Shown: in pieces, positions 19,353 through 28,600 of the stretch
Layout: every line of letters starts with the position of its first letter
Position numbering within the stretch: position 1 is the stretch's first letter
DNA from: Polaribacter porphyrae
GTDB lineage: Bacteria > Bacteroidota > Bacteroidia > Flavobacteriales > Flavobacteriaceae
Direction: 5' to 3'
Assembly: GCF_002954685.1 (NCBI RefSeq)
Contig: NZ_MSCN01000001.1
Coordinates: 644,256-708,255, forward strand
DNA length: 64,000 bases
Translations under genes and position numbers: made by a program
The notes under the pieces: model-generated
Databases searched by the model: none
Told to the model about the DNA's origin: nothing
Seen by the model: the letters and a program-made list of their open reading frames with translations, nothing else

Positions 19353-21548
19353 ATGGAAATGCAACAGTTTTATTACGATAATAAAATCGTTAAAAAGTTT
19401 ATCTATGCAACACTACTTTGGGGTATAGTGGGTTTTAGTGTAGGTTTATTACTGGCTTTTATGTTTTTATTCCCAAATGTAACTGACGGAATTTCGTGGT
19501 TAAGTTTTGGACGGTTAAGACCATTACATACTAATGCAGTAATTTTTGCTTTTGTAGGTAATGCCATCTTTGCAGGGGTTTATTATTCCTTACAAAGATT
19601 ACTAAAAGCGAGAATGGCGAGTAACTTTTTAAGTAATTTTAATTTTTGGGGTTGGCAGTTAATCATAGTTGCTGCTGCAATTACATTGCCTTTAGGTTAC
19701 ACTACATCAAAAGAATATGCAGAATTAGAATGGCCAATTGATATTATGATTGCATTGGTTTGGGTGGCTTTTGGTGTGAATATGATTTGGACAATCTTAA
19801 GAAGAAGACAGCGTCATTTATATGTTGCTATTTGGTTTTATTTAGGAACATTTGTAACAGTTGCAGTTTTACATATTTTTAATAGTTTAGAATTACCAGT
19901 AAGTTTCTTAAAATCATATTCAGTTTATGCAGGTGTTCAAGATGCACTCGTGCAATGGTGGTATGGACATAATGCAGTAGCATTCTTCTTAACCACACCT
20001 TTTTTAGGATTGATGTACTATTTTGTACCTAAAGCTGCAAACAGACCTGTGTATTCTTATCGATTATCTATTGTACATTTTTGGTCGTTGATTTTTATTT
20101 ATATCTGGGCTGGACCTCATCATTTATTATATACATCATTACCAAATTGGGCTCAAAATTTAGGAGTCGCTTTTTCAGTAATGTTAATTGCACCTTCTTG
20201 GGGTGGTATGATAAATGGTTTATTAACCTTAAGAGGTGCTTGGGATAAAGTAAGAACAGACCCCACCTTAAAATTTATGGTAGTAGCCATTACTGGTTAT
20301 GGTATGGCAACTTTTGAAGGACCAATGCTATCACTTAAAAATGTAAACGCAATTGCTCACTTTTCAGATTGGATTATTGCTCACGTTCATGTTGGTGCAT
20401 TAGCTTGGAATGGTTTCTTCACATTTGGGATGTTGTATTGGTTAATTCCAAGAATGTTTAAAACTACCTTATACTCTAAAGCATTAGCCAATTTCCATTT
20501 TTGGATTGGAACTTTAGGAATTATTTTATATGCTTTACCAATGTACGTAGCTGGTTTTGTACAAGCTTCTATGTGGAAACAATTTAACCCTGATGGTTCT
20601 TTAACGTATGGTAATTTCCTAGAAACTGTAAATGAAATTATCCCTATGTATTGGATGCGTGCAATTGGTGGTACAATGTTTATTATTGGTGCAATTGTAA
20701 TGTTATATAATGTTGTAAAAACTGTAAAACAAGGTAGTGGAGTTGAAGATGAGTTAGCAGAAGCTGCACCATTAACAAAAGTTGCTAAATATAGAACTAA
20801 AGGTGAAGGTTACCATACTTGGTTAGAAAGAAAACCTGTAAGATTAACATTGTATGCAACTGTAGCCATTTTAATTGGAGGTATTGTACAAATTATTCCA
20901 ACATTATTAGTAGAATCAAATATACCTACAATTAGTAGTGTAAAACCTTATACACCTTTAGAGTTAGAAGGTAGAGATTTATATATAAGAGAAGGCTGTG
21001 TAGGTTGTCACTCGCAAATGATTAGACCTTTTAGAAGTGAAGTAGAACGTTATGGAGAATATTCAAAAGCAGGTGAGTTTGTGTACGATCATCCATTTTT
21101 ATGGGGATCAAAAAGAACTGGGCCAGATTTACATAGAATTGGGCAAAAATATTCTGATAGTTGGCACTTAAACCATATGTACGATCCTCAAAGTACATCT
21201 CCAGGTTCAATAATGCCATCTTATAAATGGTTGATTAAAAATGAGCTAAATAAATCAGCAACAGAAGATAAAATGAAAGCTATGGTTACTCTAGGAGTAC
21301 CTTATTCTGAAGAAGAGATAGCAAATGCTCAACAATTGATGGATGAACAAGGAAAGAAAATAGAAGAAAACTTATACCAAGACCCAGATTTTGCAAAAAG
21401 TTATGAAGCTGATAAAAAGTATGCTCAAAAAAATGGGGAGAAATTTATCGAAATGAAAGACCGAGAAATTGTAGCAATCATAGCTTATATACAAAGATTA
21501 GGTACTGATATTAAAGTAAAAGACGAACAACAAATTTCAAAAAAGTAA
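19353..21548 (+). CDS. ccoNO: Cytochrome cbb3 oxidase, fused subunits I and II (CcoN-CcoO)
   Basis: The 731-residue fusion combines the catalytic haem-copper subunit and a membrane-anchored cytochrome c. The CcoN part (residues 1 to about 475) has the expected metal-site histidines, for example RPLHTNAVIF, WWYGHNAVAF and WIIAHVHVGALAWNG. A helix near 505-520 starts the CcoO part, with haem motif CVGCH at residue 549 and the axial-ligand region GSIMPSYKWL. Fusion of the two subunits is common in Bacteroidota. The unit reduces oxygen to water with high affinity and pumps protons. Confidence 0.97.
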   Translation: MEMQQFYYDNKIVKKFIYATLLWGIVGFSVGLLLAFMFLFPNVTDGISWLSFGRLRPLHTNAVIFAFVGNAIFAGVYYSLQRLLKARMASNFLSNFNFWGWQLIIVAAAITLPLGYTTSKEYAELEWPIDIMIALVWVAFGVNMIWTILRRRQRHLYVAIWFYLGTFVTVAVLHIFNSLELPVSFLKSYSVYAGVQDALVQWWYGHNAVAFFLTTPFLGLMYYFVPKAANRPVYSYRLSIVHFWSLIFIYIWAGPHHLLYTSLPNWAQNLGVAFSVMLIAPSWGGMINGLLTLRGAWDKVRTDPTLKFMVVAITGYGMATFEGPMLSLKNVNAIAHFSDWIIAHVHVGALAWNGFFTFGMLYWLIPRMFKTTLYSKALANFHFWIGTLGIILYALPMYVAGFVQASMWKQFNPDGSLTYGNFLETVNEIIPMYWMRAIGGTMFIIGAIVMLYNVVKTVKQGSGVEDELAEAAPLTKVAKYRTKGEGYHTWLERKPVRLTLYATVAILIGGIVQIIPTLLVESNIPTISSVKPYTPLELEGRDLYIREGCVGCHSQMIRPFRSEVERYGEYSKAGEFVYDHPFLWGSKRTGPDLHRIGQKYSDSWHLNHMYDPQSTSPGSIMPSYKWLIKNELNKSATEDKMKAMVTLGVPYSEEEIANAQQLMDEQGKKIEENLYQDPDFAKSYEADKKYAQKNGEKFIEMKDREIVAIIAYIQRLGTDIKVKDEQQISKK

Positions 21549-21552
21549 GGTT

Positions 21553-21720
21553 ATGTTAAAATTCGTAAAAAATCATATGGAAAGTATTACAGGTATAGAA
21601 ATATATCCACTAATATCATTAGTAATCTTCTTTACTTTTTTTGTAGCCTTATTTTGGTGGGTGTTTACAGCAAAGAAAGACTACATCAATAAAGTAAGTA
21701 ATATTCCTTTAGATCATTAA
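21553..21720 (+). CDS. ccoQ: Cytochrome cbb3 oxidase small subunit CcoQ
   Basis: This 55-residue protein begins MLKFVKNHMESITGIEIYPL, has one transmembrane helix (LISLVIFFTFFVALFWWVF) and the tail KKDYINKVSNIPLDH. Size, single helix and position between ccoNO (4 bp) and ccoP (12 bp) identify it. Confidence 0.9.
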   Translation: MLKFVKNHMESITGIEIYPLISLVIFFTFFVALFWWVFTAKKDYINKVSNIPLDH

Positions 21721-21732
21721 AAACTCAAAAAG

Positions 21733-22587
21733 ATGAAAAATAAAATAAAATCAACTGGATATGTGCTATTTGTTTTAATTACTTTTTTTGCATTAACAAA
21801 AGCATTTACATCATATAAAAATCCATTAAATATTTATGAAAATCCATTAGTATGGATTGCTTTAATAGGTTTTGTAGGTGTTGTAGTTTTAAAAGAAATT
21901 GTCAACTTTATGGCTATTAAGAGAGCCACACAATTGCAAAATGAAAAAGATGGAATAGTTCCTGAACCTGAAAATGCTTGGTTAAAAAGACTATTACAAT
22001 CTTGGACAAAATCTAAAGCAATAGAAGAGGAACAAGAAATTATTTTAGATCATAATTACGATGGAATTAAAGAGTTAGATAATTCACTTCCACCTTGGTG
22101 GGTATATATGTTTTATGCAACTATTTTATTTGCTGTTGTGTATTTAGTTCGTTTTGAAGTTATGGGAGGAGATACACAAGAAGTTGAGTATGAAAAAGCA
22201 GTTGCACAAGCTAGAATAGAAATTAATAAATACAAAGCCACTTCACCAGATGTTTTTAATGTTGAAGATTTAGTTTTATTAACTGACGCTAAAGATTTAA
22301 AGAGAGGTAAAGCAGTATTCAATTTAAATTGTGCTTCATGTCATTTAAAAGATGGTGGAGGTTCAATAGGACCAAATTTAACAGATGAATATTGGATTTT
22401 AGGAGGAGGAATTAAAAATGTTTACAATACAGTAGCAAAAGGTGGTAGAACCGGTAAAGGTATGATTGCTTGGGATAAAACTTTAAAACCAGCAGATATT
22501 GCAAAAGTATCTAGTTATGTAATTTCTTTACAAGGTACTACACCAGCAAAAGCAAAAGCTCCACAAGGAGAAAAGTGGGAAGAATAG
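21733..22587 (+). CDS. ccoP: Cytochrome cbb3 oxidase subunit III (CcoP), mono-haem form
   Basis: The 284-residue protein has two hydrophobic segments near the N-terminus, then the characteristic LPPWWVYMFYATILFAVVYL helix around residue 120. A single cytochrome c domain follows, with CASCH at residue 200, GPNLTD and a later GKGMIAW methionine region. Proteobacterial CcoP usually has two CxxCH motifs; only one is present here. Electrons would pass from here to CcoO. It is followed 40 bp downstream by ccoG. Confidence 0.95.
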   Translation: MKNKIKSTGYVLFVLITFFALTKAFTSYKNPLNIYENPLVWIALIGFVGVVVLKEIVNFMAIKRATQLQNEKDGIVPEPENAWLKRLLQSWTKSKAIEEEQEIILDHNYDGIKELDNSLPPWWVYMFYATILFAVVYLVRFEVMGGDTQEVEYEKAVAQARIEINKYKATSPDVFNVEDLVLLTDAKDLKRGKAVFNLNCASCHLKDGGGSIGPNLTDEYWILGGGIKNVYNTVAKGGRTGKGMIAWDKTLKPADIAKVSSYVISLQGTTPAKAKAPQGEKWEE

Positions 22588-22627
22588 TTATAAAAAGAAA
22601 ATAGTTAGTTAGTTTTTAATAGTTAGT

Positions 22628-24049
22628 ATGGAAACTCCCAAGGACGAAAATTTTAGAGATAGTATTGGTACCGTCAATAAAGAAGGTAAACGTTCTTGGG
22701 TATTTCCTAAAAAACCAAGTGGTAAATTTTACAAATACAGAAGTTATGTAAGCTATTTTTTACTTGTTTTTTTACTATCAGCACCTTTTATTAAAATTAA
22801 TGGAAATCAGTTTTTATTGTTCAATGTTTTAGAAAGGCGATTTAATATTTTTAGTTTTCCCTTTTGGCCACAAGACTTTCATTTATTAGTTATTTCTATG
22901 ATAACAGGTGTTGTTTTTGTAATTCTATTTACAGTAGTTTTTGGTCGCTTGTTCTGTGGATGGATTTGTCCGCAAACCATTTTTATGGAAATGGTTTTTA
23001 GAAAAATAGAATATTGGATTGATGGTGATAGAGGTAAACAAATTCGTTTAGCCAAACAACCTTGGAATACTGATAAAATAAAAAAGAGAGTTTTAAAATG
23101 GTTTGTGTTTTTTGTGATATCATTTTTAATAGCAAATGTTTTTTTAGCCTATTTAATTGGAGGAGATACTGTAATTAGTTACATAATTGGTAATCCTTTT
23201 AATAATATTAGTACACTAATTTCATTAATAATTTTTACATCTATTTTCTATTTTGTTTTTGCTTGGTTTAGAGAGCAGGTTTGCATAATTGCTTGTCCTT
23301 ATGGACGTTTACAAGGAGTTTTGTTAGACAATAAAACCATAAATGTTGCTTATGATTATAAGCGTGGAGAAAGAGAAACTGGTAGGTCTAAATTCAAAAA
23401 AAATGAAGATAGAGAGGCTTTAGGAAAAGGAGATTGTATTGACTGTAAACAATGTGTTGTTGTTTGTCCAACAGGAATTGACATCAGAAATGGTACACAG
23501 TTAGAGTGTGTAAACTGTACAGCTTGCATAGATGAATGTGATCATATTATGGAAAGTATCAACTTGCCAAAAGGATTGATAAGATATGCAAGTGAAGATA
23601 ATATTGCTAAAAAGAAACCTTTTAAAATTACACCAAGAATTAAGGGGTATTCAGCAGTTTTATTGATTTTAACAGGACTTTTAGTTGGGATGTTATTCTT
23701 AAGAAATAATGTAGAAGCTACCATTTTAAGATTACCAGGACAACTGTATGAACATAAAGAAAATAATATCATAAGTAATGTATATACATTTAAAGTAATT
23801 AATAAAACATCAAAAGATATTGAAGATGTGAGTTATAAAGTATTATCTCACAAAGGAGAAATTAAGATGGTTTCAAATCATAGTTTTATGGTTCCAAAAC
23901 AAGGTTTAGCAGAAGGCACTTTATTTATAGAACTTAATGCATCTGTTTTAAAAGATGATAATATTGATATTGAAATTGGAGTTTTTAGTGGCGATAAACT
24001 AATAGAAACCACAGAAACAAATTTTTTAGGACCAAGAAGTTATCGTTAA
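22628..24049 (+). CDS. ccoG: Cytochrome c oxidase accessory protein CcoG (FixG/RdxA)
   Basis: The 473-residue membrane ferredoxin has two [4Fe-4S] binding motifs (CIDCKQCVVVCP and CVNCTACIDECD), about five transmembrane helices including a GWICPQTIFMEM motif, and a C-terminal Ig-like FixG domain. CcoG is thought to reduce Cu2+ to Cu+ for cbb3 assembly. Operon position after ccoP fits. Confidence 0.95.
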   Translation: METPKDENFRDSIGTVNKEGKRSWVFPKKPSGKFYKYRSYVSYFLLVFLLSAPFIKINGNQFLLFNVLERRFNIFSFPFWPQDFHLLVISMITGVVFVILFTVVFGRLFCGWICPQTIFMEMVFRKIEYWIDGDRGKQIRLAKQPWNTDKIKKRVLKWFVFFVISFLIANVFLAYLIGGDTVISYIIGNPFNNISTLISLIIFTSIFYFVFAWFREQVCIIACPYGRLQGVLLDNKTINVAYDYKRGERETGRSKFKKNEDREALGKGDCIDCKQCVVVCPTGIDIRNGTQLECVNCTACIDECDHIMESINLPKGLIRYASEDNIAKKKPFKITPRIKGYSAVLLILTGLLVGMLFLRNNVEATILRLPGQLYEHKENNIISNVYTFKVINKTSKDIEDVSYKVLSHKGEIKMVSNHSFMVPKQGLAEGTLFIELNASVLKDDNIDIEIGVFSGDKLIETTETNFLGPRSYR

Positions 24050-24090
24050 AATTAGATAGTATTCAGTTAATTGTTATTAATATAAAATGA

Positions 24091-24165
24091 TGTCATTACG
24101 AATGAGGAACGAATGAAGTAATCTGTTTATTTAGATGAAGATTGCTTCGTAAACTCGCAATGACA
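24091..24165. repeat. Imperfect inverted repeat between ccoG and ccoH
   Basis: TGTCATTACGA (24091-24101) pairs with TTGCAATGACA-type sequence at 24155-24165, and AGTAATCT pairs with AGATTGCT inside. It resembles the TGTCATTTCGA element at 50004-50085. It lies in an operon, so the transcript would carry a long hairpin that may affect expression of the genes beyond it. Confidence 0.7.
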
Positions 24166-24181
24166 ATAAAAATAAATAATT

Positions 24182-24628
24182 ATGAAAATAAATTGGGGAA
24201 CAGGAATTGTAATTGCCATTATTGGTTTTATCAGTTTTATAATGTATTTCGTAATTACGATGAGTACAGATAATACCTACAGTCACGATTTGGTTACCGA
24301 AAAATATTATCAACAAGAATTGAATTATCAGCAAGAAATAAATGCCGAAAAAAATGCTAAAAATTTGCAAGAAAAAATCAATTTTGAGAAAACAAAGAAA
24401 GGTTTAAAAATAAATTTTCCTACATTTTTTACATCTAAAAATATTGAAGGAAAAGTGTTCCTATATAGACCATCTAATAAACAATTAGATTTTGAAATGC
24501 CTATTTCAATTTCTAATACATATTTGCTCGTGCCTGAACAACGTTTAGTAGATGGTCGCTGGAACATTAAAGTTTTGTTCAAAGATAAAAATAAGAATTA
24601 CTTATTTAAAAAAGAATTGGTCTATTAA
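24182..24628 (+). CDS. ccoH: FixH-family protein, cbb3 copper-site assembly
   Basis: The 148-residue protein has one N-terminal helix (GTGIVIAIIGFISFIMYFVI) and a beta-rich periplasmic domain typical of FixH. It overlaps the following gene (TAATG), so the two are translationally coupled. CcoH/FixH stabilises CcoI and the assembling oxidase. The 24091-24165 repeat separates it from ccoG. Confidence 0.88.
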   Translation: MKINWGTGIVIAIIGFISFIMYFVITMSTDNTYSHDLVTEKYYQQELNYQQEINAEKNAKNLQEKINFEKTKKGLKINFPTFFTSKNIEGKVFLYRPSNKQLDFEMPISISNTYLLVPEQRLVDGRWNIKVLFKDKNKNYLFKKELVY

Positions 24629-25329
24629 TGTTATTATCAGCAATCATATTCGGTTTATTAGGTAGCTTTCATTGTATAGGCATGTGTGGACCAATTGCGT
24701 TTATGTTGCCTGTAGATAGAGAAAATTCCATAAAAAGATTCTTACAAATTAGTAGTTATCATCTAGGAAGACTTTTTACTTACAGTTTAATAGGTTTGCT
24801 TTTTGGCTTTTTAGGGAAAGGATTTTATTTCTTCGGATTTCAACAACAACTATCAATAATTGTTGGGGTTTTAATGATTGTTGTTATTTTATTTCCAAAG
24901 ATTTTACAGAAACTATCACTATCAAAAAAGATAAGTACTATCATTTTAAAAATAAAAAACAAACTAGGAGCAGAACTAAAAAAGAAAGGAAATGATACTT
25001 TTTTTACAATGGGTTTTTTAAACGGCTTTTTACCTTGTGGACTCGTTTACATGGCTGTTTTTGGAGCATTAGCAACTTCAAATGCTTTTACAGGTAGTTT
25101 ATATATGTTTCTATTTGGTTTAGGTACAATTCCATTAATGACAGCTTTTGTGTATTTAGGGAATTTTACCAAAGGTAATTTTAGAAAGAATATTCAAAAA
25201 GCAATTCCTGTTTTGGTTGTTTTTATTGGAGTTTTATTTATTGTAAGAGGGTTAGGTTTAGGAATTCCTTATGTTTCTCCAACACCAGTTTTGGAGGTTG
25301 CTGCTGATGTTGTAAAAATGTGTCATTAA
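24628..25329 (+). CDS. TauE/SafE-like (UreH-type, COG2836) membrane protein of the cco operon
   Basis: The 233-residue protein has about six transmembrane helices. The N-terminal GSFHCIGMCGPIAF and the middle GFLNGFLPCGLVYMA are the paired Cys-Gly-Pro motifs of the COG2836 group, which often ends fixGHIS operons. Cysteines and methionines in the membrane suggest a metal- or redox-related role in oxidase maturation, but the exact function is not established. It is coupled to ccoH by a 1-bp overlap. Confidence 0.88.
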   Translation: MLLSAIIFGLLGSFHCIGMCGPIAFMLPVDRENSIKRFLQISSYHLGRLFTYSLIGLLFGFLGKGFYFFGFQQQLSIIVGVLMIVVILFPKILQKLSLSKKISTIILKIKNKLGAELKKKGNDTFFTMGFLNGFLPCGLVYMAVFGALATSNAFTGSLYMFLFGLGTIPLMTAFVYLGNFTKGNFRKNIQKAIPVLVVFIGVLFIVRGLGLGIPYVSPTPVLEVAADVVKMCH

Positions 25330-25333
25330 TATT

Positions 25334-25687
25334 TTAATTTACTAGATTTTCTTTAACCCGAAAAGCATTTTCACTTCCTAAAAATTTAGGGTTTCCAAAT
25401 TCTTCAGACCAAAAACCTTCTAAAATATCTTTGGTTAGGCATTTGTAAACTACTGTACCATAATAGGTAGAGTTTTCATCTCCTTGATAATTAAAGTTAA
25501 TTACCAAAACATTATTCTTAAAGAAACCAACTCCAAATTGTTGTTGGCTCTTATTAATCAACCATTTTGCTATGATTCTGTTTTCATCATCCATAGATAA
25601 AGAAAGTGTACCTCTGTAGCTTTCTTCAGAATCATTTTGATTTGTACCAAGTATTGAGAAATTGCCTATGATATCTTGTATATTCAT
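25334..25687 (-). CDS. Small beta-rich protein of unknown function
   Basis: The 117-residue protein has alternating strands (TLSLSMDDENRIIAKWL, QQFGVGFFKNNVLVINFNYQ, YYGTVVYKCL) suggestive of a small lipocalin-like or barrel fold. It has no signal peptide and no catalytic motif. It converges on the cco operon with 4 bp between stops. I do not recognise a named family. Confidence 0.65.
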   Translation of the reverse strand: MNIQDIIGNFSILGTNQNDSEESYRGTLSLSMDDENRIIAKWLINKSQQQFGVGFFKNNVLVINFNYQGDENSTYYGTVVYKCLTKDILEGFWSEEFGNPKFLGSENAFRVKENLVN

Positions 25688-25766
25688 TAATTACAAATAC
25701 TTTTAAATTTTTGTTAATATAATAAGAAAGACAATATAACTATAAATATTTCTATATTTTGGACTT

Positions 25767-26621
25767 GTGGAGTTAACAACTAAAATTATTAATGGGGTTT
25801 CAATGACTGAAGCCAAAACAGAAATAGGATCAATAAATATATCTAATTCAAAATCAAAAAATATTGTTGATAGAATAACTCCAGGTTTAGCTATAAAATA
25901 TGTTGAAAATGGAAAAGAATCTTATCAGTTAAAAAATAACAATGTATCTATTTCTAAAGGTCAGTTTTTTCTAATAAGAAACGATTGCTATTTTAAAGCA
26001 AAAATGACAAGTAAGAATAAAATTACAGAAGGATGTTGCGTAAATCTTAATGTAGAAAATCTTTTATTTTCTGATAAAATATTAAATAATGATTTATTAT
26101 TCGAAATCCCATTTAGTGCCATAAATACTTCAAAATTAGGTAAGAATTTACATCGATTTGCACGTAATAATAATTTTGAAACTGAAAATATTTTATCAAA
26201 AATAGAAGTTTTACCTAATTTATTGGAAGTATTTAGCAATGAAATCTATGATGTCAGCGATAGGCTTTTTGATTTTTACAAGAAAAAAATGACAGTAAAA
26301 TCTATTTTACAATCATTGTTTTTAGCTAGAGAATTCATTTATCAAAATTATAAAGAAAAAATCACTTTAAATGATTTAGTAATGATTTCTGGCTTGTCAA
26401 AATACCATTTTTTAAGACTTTTTTCTAAAGCCTTTACAATTTCTCCACAACAATTACAACATAGTTTAAGAATGGAAGAAGCATCAAATATGATAAAAAT
26501 GCAGTCTTTTAGCTTAACAGATATTGCTTGTAATTTAGGATATACAGATTTAGCTTCTTTTTCTAAAAACTTCAAAATCCGATTTGGATACTCGCCAAGC
26601 AAGTATTTAAATATGCTATAA
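25767..26621 (+). CDS. AraC-family transcriptional regulator
   Basis: The C-terminal 100 residues hold two HTH motifs (ITLNDLVMISGLSKYHFLRL and SLTDIACNLGYTDLASF, followed by FGYSPSKYL), the AraC/XylS hallmark. The N-terminal 170 residues resemble a cupin-like sensor. The listed start is GTG at 25767; ATG at 25803 is equally possible, since an imperfect -7-like TATTTTG ends only a few bases before the GTG. Targets are unknown, but the following co-directional accessory genes are candidates. Confidence 0.9.
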   Translation: MELTTKIINGVSMTEAKTEIGSINISNSKSKNIVDRITPGLAIKYVENGKESYQLKNNNVSISKGQFFLIRNDCYFKAKMTSKNKITEGCCVNLNVENLLFSDKILNNDLLFEIPFSAINTSKLGKNLHRFARNNNFETENILSKIEVLPNLLEVFSNEIYDVSDRLFDFYKKKMTVKSILQSLFLAREFIYQNYKEKITLNDLVMISGLSKYHFLRLFSKAFTISPQQLQHSLRMEEASNMIKMQSFSLTDIACNLGYTDLASFSKNFKIRFGYSPSKYLNML

Positions 26622-26713
26622 AATTAGCAACATTCTACAAATACTTTTTTGTTCATCATTTTATTTTTGATGCTATTAAGATATAAATCTTTATAAAAAT
26701 CAAAGTAATTAAT

Positions 26714-27223
26714 ATGTACAAATATATTTTTAGTGCTATGTTTTTTGCAATAATATCTGCAAAAGCACAAACAGATACCCTTGCTGTTAAATCTATAAAA
26801 GGGATTACAGACAAAATGTTAGAAATTATTTCTGTTCCAATTGGTCAAGAACCAGATTGGGGTGCATATAGAAATCTATTCTTGCCCACAGCTCAAAAAA
26901 CATCATTAAGACCAAGTGGTAAACCCGGACGTCAAGTAAGAACTTCTAATTTAGAAGAATTTATTAGAAACATAGGTCCATTGTATGCTAGAGATGGATT
27001 TAAAGAAGTATCAGTTGGTTTAACTATTAATGAATATAATGGAATAGCTTGTGCTTTTCAGAGTTATTATTGTAAAAATTTGAAAGGAACCTACGAAAAA
27101 AGAGGAGTAAACTGCTTTCAACTTGTCTTTGCTGATAATAGATGGTGGATCGCAAATACCATTTTTGTGGGCGAAGATTCTAAAAATAAAATACCTAATA
27201 AATATTTGAATAAAAATGAATAA
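26714..27223 (+). CDS. Secreted protein, probably NTF2/SnoaL-like
   Basis: The 169-residue protein begins with a signal peptide (MYKYIFSAMFFAIISAKAQ). The mature part has an NTF2-like pattern: helix, WGAYRNLFLP, then strands with GIACAFQSYYC and RWWIANTIFVGE. No enzyme motif is evident. It overlaps the next small gene by 8 bp. Confidence 0.75.
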   Translation: MYKYIFSAMFFAIISAKAQTDTLAVKSIKGITDKMLEIISVPIGQEPDWGAYRNLFLPTAQKTSLRPSGKPGRQVRTSNLEEFIRNIGPLYARDGFKEVSVGLTINEYNGIACAFQSYYCKNLKGTYEKRGVNCFQLVFADNRWWIANTIFVGEDSKNKIPNKYLNKNE

Positions 27224-27395
27224 AAAGTCAACAAAAATCACAAATTTAATAGCAATTTTTATTGGTATTGCTGGTGTTGCAGCAAGTACATACTTATTTG
27301 TTAAAGGAAAACCTTTTCAGAATATTATTTTAGGTTTTGTGTGTAGTGTTTCACTTATAGGTGTTGGATATTTAAATTCTTGTAAAACAAAATAG
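27216..27395 (+). CDS. Small two-helix membrane protein
   Basis: The 59-residue protein begins MNKKSTKITNLIAIFIGIAG. It has hydrophobic segments at about residues 10-28 and 36-53, and a short cytosolic tail. It starts inside the end of the preceding gene (8-bp overlap), which supports real translation. Function is unknown. Confidence 0.65.
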   Translation: MNKKSTKITNLIAIFIGIAGVAASTYLFVKGKPFQNIILGFVCSVSLIGVGYLNSCKTK

Positions 27396-27399
27396 AAAT

Positions 27400-28506
27400 A
27401 TGAAGTCAAAAATATATTTTACAATCATAGCTAGTTTATCATTAATGATAGCTTGTAAAACAGTACAACATAAAACTAAAAATACTCCAAATTTAAAATG
27501 GCAAATATTAGAAACAGAGCCATATAGAGGTAAACAAGATGACATTACATTTGTAGATAAAAATACGGGTTGGTATGTAAATGGTTTTGGTAAAATTTTC
27601 AATACAAAAGATGGTGGAGTTACTTGGCAAAAACAATTAGAACAAAAAGGTACATTTTTTAGAACCATTGCTTTTATTGATAAAAACGTTGGTTTTGCAG
27701 GCACAGTAGGTACAGATTATTTTCCAAATGTTACAGATTCTATTCCTTTATATGGTACAAAAGATGGTGGCAAAACTTGGAGTCCAGTAAAATATAATGG
27801 ACCTTATGTAAAAGGACTTTGTGGAATGGATATTGTCGAAGAAGAATATATTAATCATGGAGTTTTAGATAAAAAATATCACATTTTTGCAGTTGGTAGA
27901 GTTGGTACTCCAGCAAATATGATGGTTTCTCACGATTCTGGAAAAACTTGGAAATCAAAATCAATGATGAAAGATTGCAAAATGCTTTTTGACATAAAAA
28001 TGTTTAATAAAAATGAAGGTATAGTTTGTGCAGGAACAAATGCCAATACTGCAGAATCAAATGCTTTAATTCTGAAAACCTATGATGGAGGCAATACTTG
28101 GAAAAAAGTATATCAATCTAATAGACCTTATGAAGGCACTTGGAAAGCATCTTTCCCAACCAATAAAGTAGGTTATGTAACCATACAATCTTACAACAGA
28201 GACCCAAAAGTTACCCAACAACGTATTGCAAAAACTATTGACGGTGGAGAAACTTGGACAGAAATTAATTTAGTAAAAGATAATAGTGCAAGGCAATTTG
28301 GTATTGGTTTTATTGATGAAAATCACGGTTATGTAGGCACATATCAAATTGGTTACAAAACTTTAGATGGAGGTAAAAACTGGGAAAGATACGATTTAGG
28401 ACAAGCGTGTAATAAAATCAAAATTTATAAAGATGAAAAAGGAGAACCTTATGGATACGCTATTGGCGTTAATGTCTTCAAATTAAAAAAAATGAATATT
28501 AATTAA
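27400..28506 (+). CDS. BNR-repeat (YCF48-like) lipoprotein
   Basis: The 368-residue protein has a lipoprotein signal (SLSLMIAC) and at least five Asp-box/BNR repeats (KDGGKTW, HDSGKTW, YDGGNTW, IDGGETW, LDGGKNW), giving a beta-propeller as in sialidase-like and YCF48 proteins. Sialidase catalytic residues cannot be assigned, so it is best viewed as a cell-surface propeller protein. It is closely spaced after the 59-residue gene (4 bp). Confidence 0.85.
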   Translation: MKSKIYFTIIASLSLMIACKTVQHKTKNTPNLKWQILETEPYRGKQDDITFVDKNTGWYVNGFGKIFNTKDGGVTWQKQLEQKGTFFRTIAFIDKNVGFAGTVGTDYFPNVTDSIPLYGTKDGGKTWSPVKYNGPYVKGLCGMDIVEEEYINHGVLDKKYHIFAVGRVGTPANMMVSHDSGKTWKSKSMMKDCKMLFDIKMFNKNEGIVCAGTNANTAESNALILKTYDGGNTWKKVYQSNRPYEGTWKASFPTNKVGYVTIQSYNRDPKVTQQRIAKTIDGGETWTEINLVKDNSARQFGIGFIDENHGYVGTYQIGYKTLDGGKNWERYDLGQACNKIKIYKDEKGEPYGYAIGVNVFKLKKMNIN

Positions 28507-28589
28507 AATTTATCAAGCAAAATGGAAAAGTTTCAGGATTTGAAATATCTAATTTTGGGGTGAATAAGATGAAATTTAATAAACAATAA
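28507..28589 (+). pseudogene. 3' remnant of a serine-hydrolase-like gene
   Basis: In the gap after the BNR gene one frame reads FIKQNGKVSGFEISNFGVNK and ends KFNKQ-stop at 28589, with no start codon. The NGKVSGFEI pattern matches the C-terminal extension (DUF3471-like) of many Bacteroidota beta-lactamase-type serine hydrolases. An intact serine hydrolase without that extension lies 200 bp downstream. This is probably a leftover 3' end after deletion or recombination. Confidence 0.5.
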
Positions 28590-28600
28590 TTTACAAGTTT

